Origin: an uncultured Spartobacteria bacterium
GTDB taxonomy: Bacteria; Verrucomicrobiota; Verrucomicrobiia; Chthoniobacterales; Chthoniobacteraceae
Direction: 5' to 3'
Length of the DNA stretch: 64,000 nt
Assembly (NCBI GenBank): GCA_903919125.1
Contig: CAIXGS010000027.1
Coordinates: 62,001 to 126,000 of the forward strand
Made by a program: the position numbers and the translations under genes. Shown in pieces: positions 50,112 to 60,123 of this stretch; within the stretch, counting starts at the first letter, position 1, and each line of letters starts with the position of its first letter. The notes beneath the pieces were generated by a model. It ran no database searches. It was not told the DNA's origin and saw only the letters and a list, made by a program, of their open reading frames with translations.

Positions 50112-51464
50112 TTATTTAGGGAGGGCGCTTTTCCCGAGCTTATCGTGGTAAAAGTCATCCAGCACTCTGTTGTAATACCACCACCCTTTAGAGCCGATGT
50201 GGTCGTTTTGATCTACGAAAAATACAGGATCGCTCTCGTGATCCTTAAAATAAACTAGGGGAACCCCATAGCGGCGAACCATCTCCTGCAAGCGCTCACC
50301 GTAGGCCAAACGCCCCGTCTCCGAGACGCCCTGAGCTTCGAGTACATCGGCATGCAACGGCATCGACATGACCAGAGGCTTAGCGCCCGCTTCCTTGAGC
50401 AACCTCAGAACCAGCTCGAAATCCTTCCACTCTTGGGCCTTGCGCATCTTTACCGCAAACTGCTTATCCCACGTCCCCTTGGCACGCACGACTTTGATCG
50501 GCCGTTTGCGGGACTTTGCCGCCAGCGCCTTCGACTGCTGTTCGGCTGAGAGAAAGAGGTCGTCCCACCGCAGAACCTTGCCACGCGTTGGCCGGAACCG
50601 ACCAGCGCTGGGGGGAACAGTGCCCTCGGTGGCGACCATCCCCTTGAGTGCCAAACCGGCTTCGATGTGATCCTGCAAACGCCCGACCATTCGATCCAAG
50701 GTCGCGTAGGGTTGGATAATCGCGAGGAGGCACCGGTCTACCGAAGACCCCCCAGCCCAACGGCGCAGGGTGAAGTTCAAAGTCCAATCGCCCTCGATGA
50801 CTTTCGGGTACTTCAAAATCGCCACTGCGACGTCCCGTTTGAGCTCGGCGCTGAAGCGGTCGCTCCAAAAAAACTCTTTAATCTGTAGCTTGGAAGAGTT
50901 GCCTTCGAAATACTTAGCGTCGACCTCGTCAGTTTGGAAAAAACTAGGCGAGAGAGAGAGCACCAATTTTTTACCCTCCAATTGCTCGGCGGCACCACCG
51001 AGTTTTTGGAGAACAGAAAGTGCCGTGGTGCCCGCCTTACCAACGGGAAACATCGTAAAACCAGTGGGCGAGTCGGAGAAAAAGTCGACGCCCTTCATGG
51101 GCACATCGGGAATGAGTTCCGAACTGCCAAAGAAAACCAAGGTGTCGGGCCTTGAAAGCGCCTCCCGGATAAGGGCCACGCCGTGAAGCTTTGCATCGCA
51201 AAATTCAGGCGCAGCGGTGTGCAGACGCCGCTCCTGAATATCGCGAGCCCAGAAGTAACCCCCTGTAATCAGGCTGCCTGCGACAAGAACCGCAGCGCAA
51301 AGGGAAATCAGATGCGAGTGGCCGCGGGGAGGTTGTGCGACCAACGGCGCCCCAGAGGAGGTTGACACAATTGACACAAAATTCGTAGTTGCCACCTTTG
51401 TAACTGCCACCTTTTCTGGGGCAGCAGGGGGCGCATCCAAAGTACTTGTGGGTCCGGAGATCAT
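50112..51464 (-). CDS. dltD: DltD-like protein
   Basis: A 450-residue protein with a 50-residue Thr/Pro/Ala-rich cytosolic extension, a TM helix at about 51-72 (LISLCAAVLVAGSLITGGYFW) and an extracytoplasmic SGNH-like hydrolase domain. The catalytic Ser is in GSSEL (113-117), and the Asp/His pair in FVDQNDHIGSKGWWYYN near the C-terminus, as in Gram-positive DltD. DltD acts at the last step of D-alanyl transfer onto the polymer. First gene of the operon; divergent from uvrA with 220 bp between. The N-terminal extension is unusual. Confidence 0.87.
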   Translation of the reverse strand: MISGPTSTLDAPPAAPEKVAVTKVATTNFVSIVSTSSGAPLVAQPPRGHSHLISLCAAVLVAGSLITGGYFWARDIQERRLHTAAPEFCDAKLHGVALIREALSRPDTLVFFGSSELIPDVPMKGVDFFSDSPTGFTMFPVGKAGTTALSVLQKLGGAAEQLEGKKLVLSLSPSFFQTDEVDAKYFEGNSSKLQIKEFFWSDRFSAELKRDVAVAILKYPKVIEGDWTLNFTLRRWAGGSSVDRCLLAIIQPYATLDRMVGRLQDHIEAGLALKGMVATEGTVPPSAGRFRPTRGKVLRWDDLFLSAEQQSKALAAKSRKRPIKVVRAKGTWDKQFAVKMRKAQEWKDFELVLRLLKEAGAKPLVMSMPLHADVLEAQGVSETGRLAYGERLQEMVRRYGVPLVYFKDHESDPVFFVDQNDHIGSKGWWYYNRVLDDFYHDKLGKSALPK

Positions 51465-51684
51465 GTTCTGGGAAGGCTAAGGGGGGATTTAATAGTAACA
51501 CGCGCTGCGCAGTTCGCAAGGGTTTACAGTGGCTCGCGCCCTTATCAAAACAGACACGAGAGTCCGATTGAGACGGCATGCACTCGGCATGATTGCGCCT
51601 CAAAGCCGCCAAAAACCGCTTGTGCGCGCACGCTCGCTCCAAGCTTGCGCACTTGCCCAGTCTCGCCGAGCGTTCGCCCTGCCC

Positions 51685-54600
51685 ATGGCACACTCCTACC
51701 ACCCTCCCAGCGGCCCAGGCTTCATTGAAATCCGTGGGGCGCGCCAAAACAATTTAAAGGGCTTCGACGTTTCGCTACCCCTCGGCAAACTCATCGTCGT
51801 CTCAGGTCCAAGCGGCAGCGGAAAATCCAGCTTCGCTTTCGACACCCTCTACGCGGAAGGACAGCGCCGTTATGTCGAGACCTTCAGCCCGTACACCCGT
51901 CAGTTCTTTGACCGGATGGACAAACCCGCTGTCGACGAAATCCGAGGAATCCCCCCAGCGATCGCGATCCAACAGGTCAACGCCGTCAAATCCACCCGCT
52001 CCACAGTCGGAACCATCACAGACCTCAACGACTATCTCAAACTGCTGCTCCCCCGCGTCGTCGAGGCGTTCTGTCCGGGATGCAATCAAGCGGTACGCCC
52101 TTCAACCGCCGTTTCCATTGTGGATGGCCTGCTTGCGGCCGCAGAGCCTCTCCTGATCACCTTCCCGTTGGCCGTTCCACCGGACGCCGTTCCCAGCGAA
52201 TTCTTGGCTTTTCTTCAACAACAAGGCTACCAGCGAATCTGGGCCAAAGGCGCGGTGATGCGCACGGACGAGCCGGTTTCAAAACTTCCCCCGGAGGTTT
52301 TTGTCATCCAAGATCGCCTTACGCCCTCGCCCGAAAACAAACCGCGCCTCTCGGAAGCTGTGGAAATCGCGTTACGTTTCGGGAAGGGCAAAATAGCGAC
52401 AATCGCAGGAGAACGGATTCAACCCTTCGTCACGGGTTGGCATTGCGCCGCCTGTGAGCGTTCGCTCCCCGAACCGACTACGGGGCGTTTTTCGTTCAAC
52501 CATCCTCAGGGAGCCTGTGCAGCTTGTAAAGGCTTTGGGCGGATCATCACCATAGATCTGCTCCGCGCAGTACCTAATCCAGAGCTAAGTATCGAGGACG
52601 GCGTGGTTAAGCCGTTCCAAACCGAAGGCGGTGCCGATTGCCAGCGAGATTTACTCCGCCAAGCCGCAAAGCGCGGGATCAATTGCCGCAAACCGTTCTC
52701 CAAACTTTCCGTCGCTGACCAGCAGTGGATATTAAACGGGGAGGATCCTTCACGCTCAGGCGACTACCTGTGGAAGAAGGACTTGTGGTACGGCGTGCGC
52801 GGTTTTTTTGAATGGATGGAGGCCAAGAGTTACAAAATGCACGTGCGCGTGCTCTTGAGTCGTTATCGCACTTACACGGTGTGCCCAGACTGTCACGGAA
52901 ACCGATTCGCTCCGTACACCATGAACTTTCGCTGGGACGGCCTGACTGCGGCAGACTTGATGCGTTTGCCGATCAGCGAGTTCCACGCTTTTATTCGTGA
53001 GCGCCGGGAACGTCTTTCCAAAGATCCCACGGCGGACCTTCTCTCGGGCGAGGTTGAGTCCAGGCTGCAATACCTTCTGGACGTTGGACTAGGATACCTG
53101 ACGTTGGAACGCCCCACGCGCTCTCTCAGCGGCGGCGAAACTGCGCGCGTTAATCTCACGACCTGCTTGGGGACCGCTTTGGTGAACACGCTTTTTGTGT
53201 TGGACGAGCCAAGCATCGGCCTACATCCGCGGGATACAGGACGGCTTTTGCACGTAATTAAAAGACTTCGAGACAAGGGTAATACGTTGGTCGTGGTGGA
53301 ACACGAGGAAGCGGTTTTGCGCGCTGCGGACCATTTCATCGAAATCGGCCCAGGGCGCGGTGAAGCGGGCGGCCACCTTGTGTACGAGGGGCCGGCGGAG
53401 GGGCTCCTTTCTGGAGCGACGAGGACACTCACGGGGGATTATCTCACTGGAAAAAAGAGTGTTCCGGTACGCACCAAACGCCGAAAACCAAAGGGCTGGG
53501 TGAAGGTGGAAGGGGCAAGCGCCCACAATTTAAAGGAGGTCGACGCCGACTTTCCGTTGGGTGTACTTTGTTGTGTCACAGGGGTTTCTGGCTCTGGAAA
53601 AAGCACGCTCGTGCATAGCGTATTGTACGGCCAGCTTGCGAAGGCGCAGGGACTGGAGCTAGATGAGCCACCGGGCGAGTGCCGGGCGCTCCACGGTGCG
53701 CAAAAGGCGGGGCCGGTAGTGCTCGTCGATCAGACGCCTCTGTCCAAAACGCCGCGTTCCACTCCCGCGTTGTATCTCGGGATTTTCGACGAAATCCGCG
53801 CGAAGTTTGCAAAGACGCCGGAGGCTAAGGAGGCGGGGTTCACCGCAGGTAGTTTTTCGTTTAATTCTGGTAAAGGCCGTTGCGAACGCTGTGGGGGAAG
53901 CGGCTATGAGAAGATTGAGATGCAGTTTTTGAGTGATGTTTATGTGCGTTGTCCGGAGTGCGAGGGGAAGCGTTACCAGCCGCAAGTAAGACAGATTTTG
54001 GTGGAGGGAAAATCGATCGATGAGGTGTTGGACCTCACTATCTCAGAGGCGATTGAATTTCTAAAAACGGCGAATATACCGTCCGCAATCAAGCCGCTTG
54101 AAACACTCGAAGAACTGGGGCTCGGATACTTGCGGCTGGGTCAGCCTCTCAATGGGCTTTCCGGCGGCGAGGCCCAACGCATCAAGCTAGCCGAGCGGCT
54201 TATTCAACGCTCGAAAACTGGGGCGTTTCTCATCTTGGACGAGCCCACCACAGGCCTGCATTTAGACGATATCGTCTTGCTGGTCGCAGCACTGCACAAG
54301 CTCGTCGACGATGGTCACACGGTTCTCGTCATCGAGCACAACCCAGACGTGATCCGCGGTGCTGATTACATCATTGACCTCGGGCCAGAAGCTGGTGCCG
54401 AGGGCGGCCACATTCTGGTGGCAGGCACTCCGGAAGACGTTGCGGCCTGCGCGGAGTCTCACACCGGCCGCTTTTTAAAGGCAGACGGCGGTTTTCAAGA
54501 GGAACTGCGCGTCGCAGAAACTACTGATGTTTATCCTATTGCGGAGGCACCCGAGGGCATCCACATCGTCGGAGCGAGGCAGCACAATCTGAAAAATTTG

Positions 54601-57192
54601 ACGCTCACCATTCCGAGAAACTCCATCGCGGTCATCACTGGTTTGAGCGGTTCGGGTAAATCTTCTCTGGCCTTCGATCTACTTTTCGCAGAGGGCCAGC
54701 GCCGCTTTCTGGACAGCATGTCGCCGTATGCGCGGCAGTTTGCCACGCAACTGGAGCGCCCGGACGTGGATCGAATCACGGGCCTGCCGCCCTCCGTCGC
54801 CATCGAGCAGCGTCTCACTCGGGGCGGTGGCAAGTCGACCGTGGCGACCGTCACGGAGATTTATCATTTCCTGCGGCTCCTCTTCGCAAAACTCGGCGTC
54901 CAGCATTGTCCGGATTGCGAATTGCCAGTGGAACGGCAGACGCTCAGCTCCGCGGTGACGAAGGCAGAGACCCTCGCGAAAAAGGGCGTGGTCTCCATTC
55001 TTGCGCCTCTCATTCGCGCTCGAAAAGGCTATCACAGCGAGATTGCGACGTGGGCGCTGCGTCGCGGCTATGAGGACTTGTTAGTGGATGAGAAGTGGGT
55101 GAAGGCGAGTGCGTTTCCAAAGCTGGCTCGTTTCAAGGAACACACCATTGAGGTGCTCGTTGGGAAGAGCGCACCGGGCGGGAAGACTCGTCAACTTATT
55201 GAGACTGCGCTGGAAGTGGGAAAGGGAACCGCCGTTCTACTGGACGCCAAATTAAAGCGCCACGTACTCAGCACGCAGTTCAGTTGCACGGGTTGCGGCA
55301 CCTCTTTTGAGGAGCCTGATCCGCGTCAGTTTTCTTTTAACAGTCCGCACGGCTGGTGCGACACGTGCCACGGCTTCGGCGAGGAATGGGTGCGCAAGGA
55401 TAACCCGAGGCTGGATTCCGCGCTGGAAATTGAACTGGATCACGAGCGCCAGCACGAGGCACTGGAGGACGAAGAACGCGCCGTTTGTTCCGTCTGCGAA
55501 GGGGCGCGTATTCGGCGTGAGTCGCGGTTCGTTTTCGTTGGATTGCAGACGTTACCTGCGATTGTCGCGCTTTCCGCAGCGGGCATTTTAGCGTGGCTGG
55601 AAGGCTTAAACTTTTCAGGAAACCACGCTCGGATCGCGGAAGATATTTTACCGGAAATCACTCAACGACTTCAGTTTTTGAGCGAGGTTGGTCTGGATTA
55701 CCTCACGTTAAACCGATCGGCGAAAACCTTATCCGGCGGCGAGTCTCAACGCATCCGGCTCGCGGCACAATTGGGCTCAAACCTGCGCGGCGTCCTTTAC
55801 GTTTTGGACGAACCCACCATCGGATTGCATCCCCGCGACAACGCTGCTCTTTTGGACACGCTGACGGCGCTCAAGGCCAAGGGGAATTCGCTCGTTATCG
55901 TCGAACATGACGAAGACACACTGCTGCGCGCAGATCACGTGATTGATCTCGGGCCGGGCGCAGGCCGACACGGAGGACAAATTATGGCGCAGGGAACGCT
56001 GGCGCAATTGCGGGCCGCACCTCTTTCTGCGACCGGAGAATCCCTCCGCAATCCGCTGCAACATCCGATGCTGGGGCAACGCCGATCGCTTGCGAAGGGC
56101 GAGTTGACGGGGTGGTTGGAGGTACGCGGAGCCCACTTGAATAACGTGAGGGATATGGATGTGCGCATTCCTCTCGGGCGACTCACGGTGCTGACGGGGA
56201 TTTCTGGTTCGGGCAAAAGTACTTTCATGCGAGGGATCCTCAAGCCCGTTCTGGAAGCAGCGATTGAGGGCAGAAAGCCGCGCCACGTCGGCACCGGTGT
56301 GATCGAAAAATTGTGTCGAAGTTTCCTCGGGGCCGAAGGGGTAGAAGCAGTGTATGAAGTCGACCAATCGCCCATTGGCAAGACCTCGCGTTCCACGCCG
56401 GCCACGTATCTAAGCATCTTTGACGCGATTCGCTCACTTTTTGCAGGCACTCCTCTGGCGCGAATTCGAGGGTATTCTAGTGGTCGTTTTTCGTTCAATA
56501 CGGAGGGCGGTCGATGTGAGACTTGCCTCGGACAAGGGACGTTGAAAATTGAGATGAACTTCCTCCCCACCGCTCATATCCAATGTCCGGATTGTGGCGG
56601 GCGCCGTTACAATCCAGCGACGTTGGAGGTGCCTTACGCAGGAAAGACCATCGCCGATGTGCTTGCCCTGCCCATGGAAGATGCGGCTGAATTTTTTGCG
56701 TCTCACCCGTCCATCGCGAGACCTCTCAAGTTACTGTGTGAGACAGGGTTGGGTTACCTGACCTTGGGGCAGTCCAGCCAAACTTTGAGCGGTGGAGAAG
56801 CGCAGCGACTTAAGCTCGTGAGCGAATTGGTACGCGGTGTGAGTCGAAGTGAAAACGCACGGTTACGGAGTTCAAAGGTCGCTCCCTCGATGGTCTACTT
56901 ATTGGAGGAGCCGACCATTGGATTGCACCAAGCCGACGTGCGGCAGCTGCTAGGGCTGTTGCACCGAATGGTGGATGCGGGACACACCGTGGTGGTGATC
57001 GAGCATCACACCTCAGTCATTGCGGAAGCGGATTTCCTTTTGGAAATCGGTCCCGAAGCGGGTGCGGCTGGAGGTGAACTCATCGCCTGCGGCACTCCAG
57101 AGGAAGTGGCAAAGGTCAAAGGCAGTAGGATTGCGCCGTTTCTAAAACCGCTTTTGAAACGACGTACACGGCCTGCGAAGGTCTCGGACTGA
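51685..57192 (+). CDS. uvrA: Double-length UvrA (two fused UvrA units)
   Basis: A fused excinuclease subunit A of 1835 residues, about twice the usual ~940. Four Walker A sites (GPSGSGKSS about 41, GVSGSGKST about 633, GLSGSGKSS about 986, GISGSGKST about 1505) and four LSGGE signatures ([36 protein letters not shown]) show two complete UvrA repeats. Zinc motifs include CPGC, CAAC, CERCGG and CPDC/CDTC. UvrA normally works as a homodimer on DNA damage; fusion makes an obligate tandem. Such double-length UvrA is known in Chlamydia, so it supports PVC affiliation. The ATG at 51685 (MAHSYHPP) is chosen because the upstream residues from 51529 look like noise. Confidence 0.95.
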   Translation: MAHSYHPPSGPGFIEIRGARQNNLKGFDVSLPLGKLIVVSGPSGSGKSSFAFDTLYAEGQRRYVETFSPYTRQFFDRMDKPAVDEIRGIPPAIAIQQVNAVKSTRSTVGTITDLNDYLKLLLPRVVEAFCPGCNQAVRPSTAVSIVDGLLAAAEPLLITFPLAVPPDAVPSEFLAFLQQQGYQRIWAKGAVMRTDEPVSKLPPEVFVIQDRLTPSPENKPRLSEAVEIALRFGKGKIATIAGERIQPFVTGWHCAACERSLPEPTTGRFSFNHPQGACAACKGFGRIITIDLLRAVPNPELSIEDGVVKPFQTEGGADCQRDLLRQAAKRGINCRKPFSKLSVADQQWILNGEDPSRSGDYLWKKDLWYGVRGFFEWMEAKSYKMHVRVLLSRYRTYTVCPDCHGNRFAPYTMNFRWDGLTAADLMRLPISEFHAFIRERRERLSKDPTADLLSGEVESRLQYLLDVGLGYLTLERPTRSLSGGETARVNLTTCLGTALVNTLFVLDEPSIGLHPRDTGRLLHVIKRLRDKGNTLVVVEHEEAVLRAADHFIEIGPGRGEAGGHLVYEGPAEGLLSGATRTLTGDYLTGKKSVPVRTKRRKPKGWVKVEGASAHNLKEVDADFPLGVLCCVTGVSGSGKSTLVHSVLYGQLAKAQGLELDEPPGECRALHGAQKAGPVVLVDQTPLSKTPRSTPALYLGIFDEIRAKFAKTPEAKEAGFTAGSFSFNSGKGRCERCGGSGYEKIEMQFLSDVYVRCPECEGKRYQPQVRQILVEGKSIDEVLDLTISEAIEFLKTANIPSAIKPLETLEELGLGYLRLGQPLNGLSGGEAQRIKLAERLIQRSKTGAFLILDEPTTGLHLDDIVLLVAALHKLVDDGHTVLVIEHNPDVIRGADYIIDLGPEAGAEGGHILVAGTPEDVAACAESHTGRFLKADGGFQEELRVAETTDVYPIAEAPEGIHIVGARQHNLKNLTLTIPRNSIAVITGLSGSGKSSLAFDLLFAEGQRRFLDSMSPYARQFATQLERPDVDRITGLPPSVAIEQRLTRGGGKSTVATVTEIYHFLRLLFAKLGVQHCPDCELPVERQTLSSAVTKAETLAKKGVVSILAPLIRARKGYHSEIATWALRRGYEDLLVDEKWVKASAFPKLARFKEHTIEVLVGKSAPGGKTRQLIETALEVGKGTAVLLDAKLKRHVLSTQFSCTGCGTSFEEPDPRQFSFNSPHGWCDTCHGFGEEWVRKDNPRLDSALEIELDHERQHEALEDEERAVCSVCEGARIRRESRFVFVGLQTLPAIVALSAAGILAWLEGLNFSGNHARIAEDILPEITQRLQFLSEVGLDYLTLNRSAKTLSGGESQRIRLAAQLGSNLRGVLYVLDEPTIGLHPRDNAALLDTLTALKAKGNSLVIVEHDEDTLLRADHVIDLGPGAGRHGGQIMAQGTLAQLRAAPLSATGESLRNPLQHPMLGQRRSLAKGELTGWLEVRGAHLNNVRDMDVRIPLGRLTVLTGISGSGKSTFMRGILKPVLEAAIEGRKPRHVGTGVIEKLCRSFLGAEGVEAVYEVDQSPIGKTSRSTPATYLSIFDAIRSLFAGTPLARIRGYSSGRFSFNTEGGRCETCLGQGTLKIEMNFLPTAHIQCPDCGGRRYNPATLEVPYAGKTIADVLALPMEDAAEFFASHPSIARPLKLLCETGLGYLTLGQSSQTLSGGEAQRLKLVSELVRGVSRSENARLRSSKVAPSMVYLLEEPTIGLHQADVRQLLGLLHRMVDAGHTVVVIEHHTSVIAEADFLLEIGPEAGAAGGELIACGTPEEVAKVKGSRIAPFLKPLLKRRTRPAKVSD

Positions 57193-57234
57193 GCGCAAGG
57201 GAGGCAGTCTTGACGCCAGCGTTTTCCGCGAATT

Positions 57235-58227
57235 TTAGCGATTCGCTGTAGAAGATGCGGAGGATTTGGAAGCTGCTGACGCCAAGGCCGCAGCATCTGG
57301 AAGCCGAATGTCCCACGCCAACCCAAACAACGAGAGAAGCCGGATCACACCGTAGCTACCGTCGATTTCCCACCAGCGCAGTCCATGGCGCGCGGAACGG
57401 GGAAAAGCATGATGAGTATTATGCCAGCCCTCACCAAGAGCGAGAATTCCGAAAACCATGTTGTTGCGGCTCAGGTCTTTACTTTGGAATGGGCGGCTCC
57501 CCCAAATATGACATGCGGAATTGATGCTCCAAGTCACGTGATGCACAAGAAACACGCGAACTAAACCGCCCCATAGGAATCCCGTGAGAGCGCCCTTCCA
57601 AGACTGGGAGAGCAGTCCGCCCAAGACGCCGGGGAGGATCAGAGCGATTGTCACCCAAAGCGGGAATAAGGCGTTCATGATGCGTAGCGCACGGCTACTG
57701 CGTAAATCCTTGATGTAGCGTCCCATATTTACGGGCTCTGGCTCGAAAAACCATCCGATGTGCGAGTGGTATGCTCCTTTGATCAGCGCCCAGATTCCGG
57801 TTCCGTGGTGGTGCGGGGAGTGTGGATCATCTTTCGTATCGCTGAACTGATGATGCCGGCGATGAGTGGCAACCCAGTCGAACAACGAGCCTTGGAGGGC
57901 CATTGAGCCGAAAATTGCGAAGATGCATTTCACCCACGTGGGCGTTTCAAAGGAAGCGTGTGTGAACAAGCGATGAAACCCTACCGTGATTCCCATCATC
58001 GAAATCACATAAAAGCCCAGCAACAAACCGGCGTCCAACCAACTGAATTGAAAGAAGAAAGGGGCGGCAACTGTCGCTAACAAAGGAAGGATGATGAAAA
58101 AGAGCGTTGTCGCCTTTGTTATCCAGGGCACGTTTTCAAATTCTGGGGAAGAACCCTCTGACTTGGCCTGCACTGATTTAGAACCAGGGGGAGTCAGCGG
58201 AGTGATCGTCGAGGAGTTAGTGGTCAT
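57235..58227 (-). CDS. Acyl-CoA/acyl-lipid desaturase
   Basis: A 330-residue membrane desaturase of the stearoyl-CoA desaturase type. The three His boxes are HRLFTH (85-90), HRRHH (122-126) and HNTHH (about 267-271), with four TM helices between. It introduces a cis double bond in membrane fatty acids, using oxygen and an electron donor. The leader of ~35 residues is Ser/Thr-rich. A 19-bp palindrome lies 15-33 bp before the ATG, possibly an operator. It is convergent with uvrA. Confidence 0.93.
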   Translation of the reverse strand: MTTNSSTITPLTPPGSKSVQAKSEGSSPEFENVPWITKATTLFFIILPLLATVAAPFFFQFSWLDAGLLLGFYVISMMGITVGFHRLFTHASFETPTWVKCIFAIFGSMALQGSLFDWVATHRRHHQFSDTKDDPHSPHHHGTGIWALIKGAYHSHIGWFFEPEPVNMGRYIKDLRSSRALRIMNALFPLWVTIALILPGVLGGLLSQSWKGALTGFLWGGLVRVFLVHHVTWSINSACHIWGSRPFQSKDLSRNNMVFGILALGEGWHNTHHAFPRSARHGLRWWEIDGSYGVIRLLSLFGLAWDIRLPDAAALASAASKSSASSTANR

Positions 58228-58241
58228 TAGTGAGAAAAATC

Positions 58242-58260
58242 AGATTAAAATAACTAATCT
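58242..58260 (-). promoter_or_regulatory. Palindrome upstream of the desaturase gene
   Basis: AGATTA, 7 nt, TAATCT is a perfect 6-bp inverted repeat in an AT-rich patch just before the desaturase ATG. It could be a repressor operator or a leader hairpin. No known site was matched. Confidence 0.4.
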
Positions 58261-58410
58261 TTGTTAATTAAAGCACTGAATCGCCTTAATGTCGCTTATG
58301 GAAATCATTAAATAACTGAAGGCTAACTTAAAACTACACAACTCCGCAAAACCCGTTGGAAACGCCTGCCGCTCGGCCAACTCTGAACCCGCAATCATTC
58401 ATGCCATCAC

Positions 58411-60012
58411 TCATTCCTGTGGCACAACAAGATCCAACGGCGCAACCTCGAAGTCATCTACGCTAAAGCCTTTAAGCGTTGCATTGCCAGAACGATGTCT
58501 TTCATAAAATCCACGATGCGTGTCGTTGGCAAAAGGATACGCATCAAACTCAGCGCCTCGCCCCAAAATCCGCGGGTCCTCTTGCATTCGAAGCTCCGTC
58601 TCCAATTGGCCGCTCAGAGCTGACTTCACCCCGGCCAACTCCGTCTTAGCAGCCAAATTGATGACGCAATCAGGGTCCGAAGCGAGATCGTAAAGCTCTT
58701 CCTCACCCCGTTTCCCAAACGAAAGCGCCCAAAAGGGATCTGCCACATTCTTCCTATGTGCATGCAAAAGCGCTGACTTGGTCGGACTTGAATCGCAGTC
58801 CAGATAGCCCGCCTCCGGATTCCCACCGGGCCAACGACTTGGCTCAAAGTTGTGCGAATATAAAACTCCAGCTTTCAAAATACTTCGGATGGGGTATCCT
58901 ACGTCATTGGGTCGCCCCACATCGTTGCGTTCCCTGCCCAAGAGAACGTGGTCGCGAGCGGCATCGATCATCCCAGACTTTTCGGAGCGTAAAAGTGGCA
59001 GGAAACTTCGCCCAGTCGCGGGCGCCATGCCGCTGTTAGCCCAAGGAACGCCTGCGGCCTCGAGCAATGTCGGCGCCAAGTCGATAACACTCACATAATC
59101 GTCCACAACGCGTCCCGGGAAAGGGATGCCTTTTGGCCAGCGAACGGCCAACGGAAGGTGATTGGCGATTTCATAATTCTGCCCCTTGCTACGTGGAAAC
59201 GGCATACCATTGTCTGCCATCACGATCACAATGGTGTTCTCAAGCTGTCCCTTGGCCTCCAAAGACTCGAGCATCTGGGCCAAGTGTTTATCAAAGTACT
59301 CGACCTCGAATCCGTAATCTAGCATGTCATTTCGAACCGTTTCGCTGTCAGGCCAATACGCGGGAACACGGGTCACCTCAGCGAGCTGCCTTCCCCCTTT
59401 ACTCACGCCGGAACCGTATTCGTAAGGACGATGGGGTTCGACACTCCCATACCAAAAACACCACGGTTTGCTGTCCGTATTCGCTGCCAGAAAGTCCTCA
59501 AAGTTTGCCGAGTAATTATTCTTACTAATCTCCGCGGTAGGCGTCCCAGTAGTCCTTTTGTTGAATGGGACGCCGGCCATCTGCCGCTGCTTGCCATTGA
59601 CATCTTTCGCCTCACCGGGGCCCCATCCTTTCATCGTCATGCCCACCCAGTATCCCAGGGCTTGAAGCACTTCAGGATACGTCTGGAATTCTGCGGGAAA
59701 AGTGGGCCAATGATTCGCCGCCGCACCGAGCTGCCAAGGGTTGCGCCCCGTCATGATGGCTGAACGTGAGGGCGAGCACTTCGCGCTGGGGGTGTAGAAC
59801 CGGTTGAAGAGTACGCCTTCTCTGGCCACCCGATCGAAGCCGGGGGTTTTGATCCAACTACAACCGTACGCGCCCGCGTGCCCGAAAGACCAGTCGTCGG
59901 CGATGGCAATGAGGATGTTAGGACGCGCCGGATTTTTGTCGTTTGAATCCGCTTGAGAGGAAAGCGTTGTGATTAAACAAAAAGCGAGAGCGAGACAGTG
60001 GGGGAAGCGCAT
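58411..60012 (-). CDS. Secreted sulfatase
   Basis: A 533-residue type I sulfatase. A signal peptide covers 1-20 ([17 protein letters not shown]). The metal-binding Asp pair is in [13 protein letters not shown]. The formylglycine site is Cys79 in [11 protein letters not shown], the exact C-x-P-x-R consensus, so an anaerobic or FGE-type maturation enzyme is needed elsewhere. Further active-site residues lie in [10 protein letters not shown] and [10 protein letters not shown]. It should remove sulfate from a polysaccharide or glycan outside the cytoplasm. The ATG at 60012 is chosen for the signal peptide; the frame is open to 60093. Confidence 0.93.
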   Translation of the reverse strand: MRFPHCLALAFCLITTLSSQADSNDKNPARPNILIAIADDWSFGHAGAYGCSWIKTPGFDRVAREGVLFNRFYTPSAKCSPSRSAIMTGRNPWQLGAAANHWPTFPAEFQTYPEVLQALGYWVGMTMKGWGPGEAKDVNGKQRQMAGVPFNKRTTGTPTAEISKNNYSANFEDFLAANTDSKPWCFWYGSVEPHRPYEYGSGVSKGGRQLAEVTRVPAYWPDSETVRNDMLDYGFEVEYFDKHLAQMLESLEAKGQLENTIVIVMADNGMPFPRSKGQNYEIANHLPLAVRWPKGIPFPGRVVDDYVSVIDLAPTLLEAAGVPWANSGMAPATGRSFLPLLRSEKSGMIDAARDHVLLGRERNDVGRPNDVGYPIRSILKAGVLYSHNFEPSRWPGGNPEAGYLDCDSSPTKSALLHAHRKNVADPFWALSFGKRGEEELYDLASDPDCVINLAAKTELAGVKSALSGQLETELRMQEDPRILGRGAEFDAYPFANDTHRGFYERHRSGNATLKGFSVDDFEVAPLDLVVPQE

Positions 60013-60123
60013 CGTAAGCTTCGCAGCAGGTTTCCTGCCAGCGCGTTGAACCCTTGGAAAGGCCAGCAAGAAACTTTGCGTGGATTTTCGCAATCAGGTT
60101 TGTGCAAGCGCTGTTCCCGCGCG

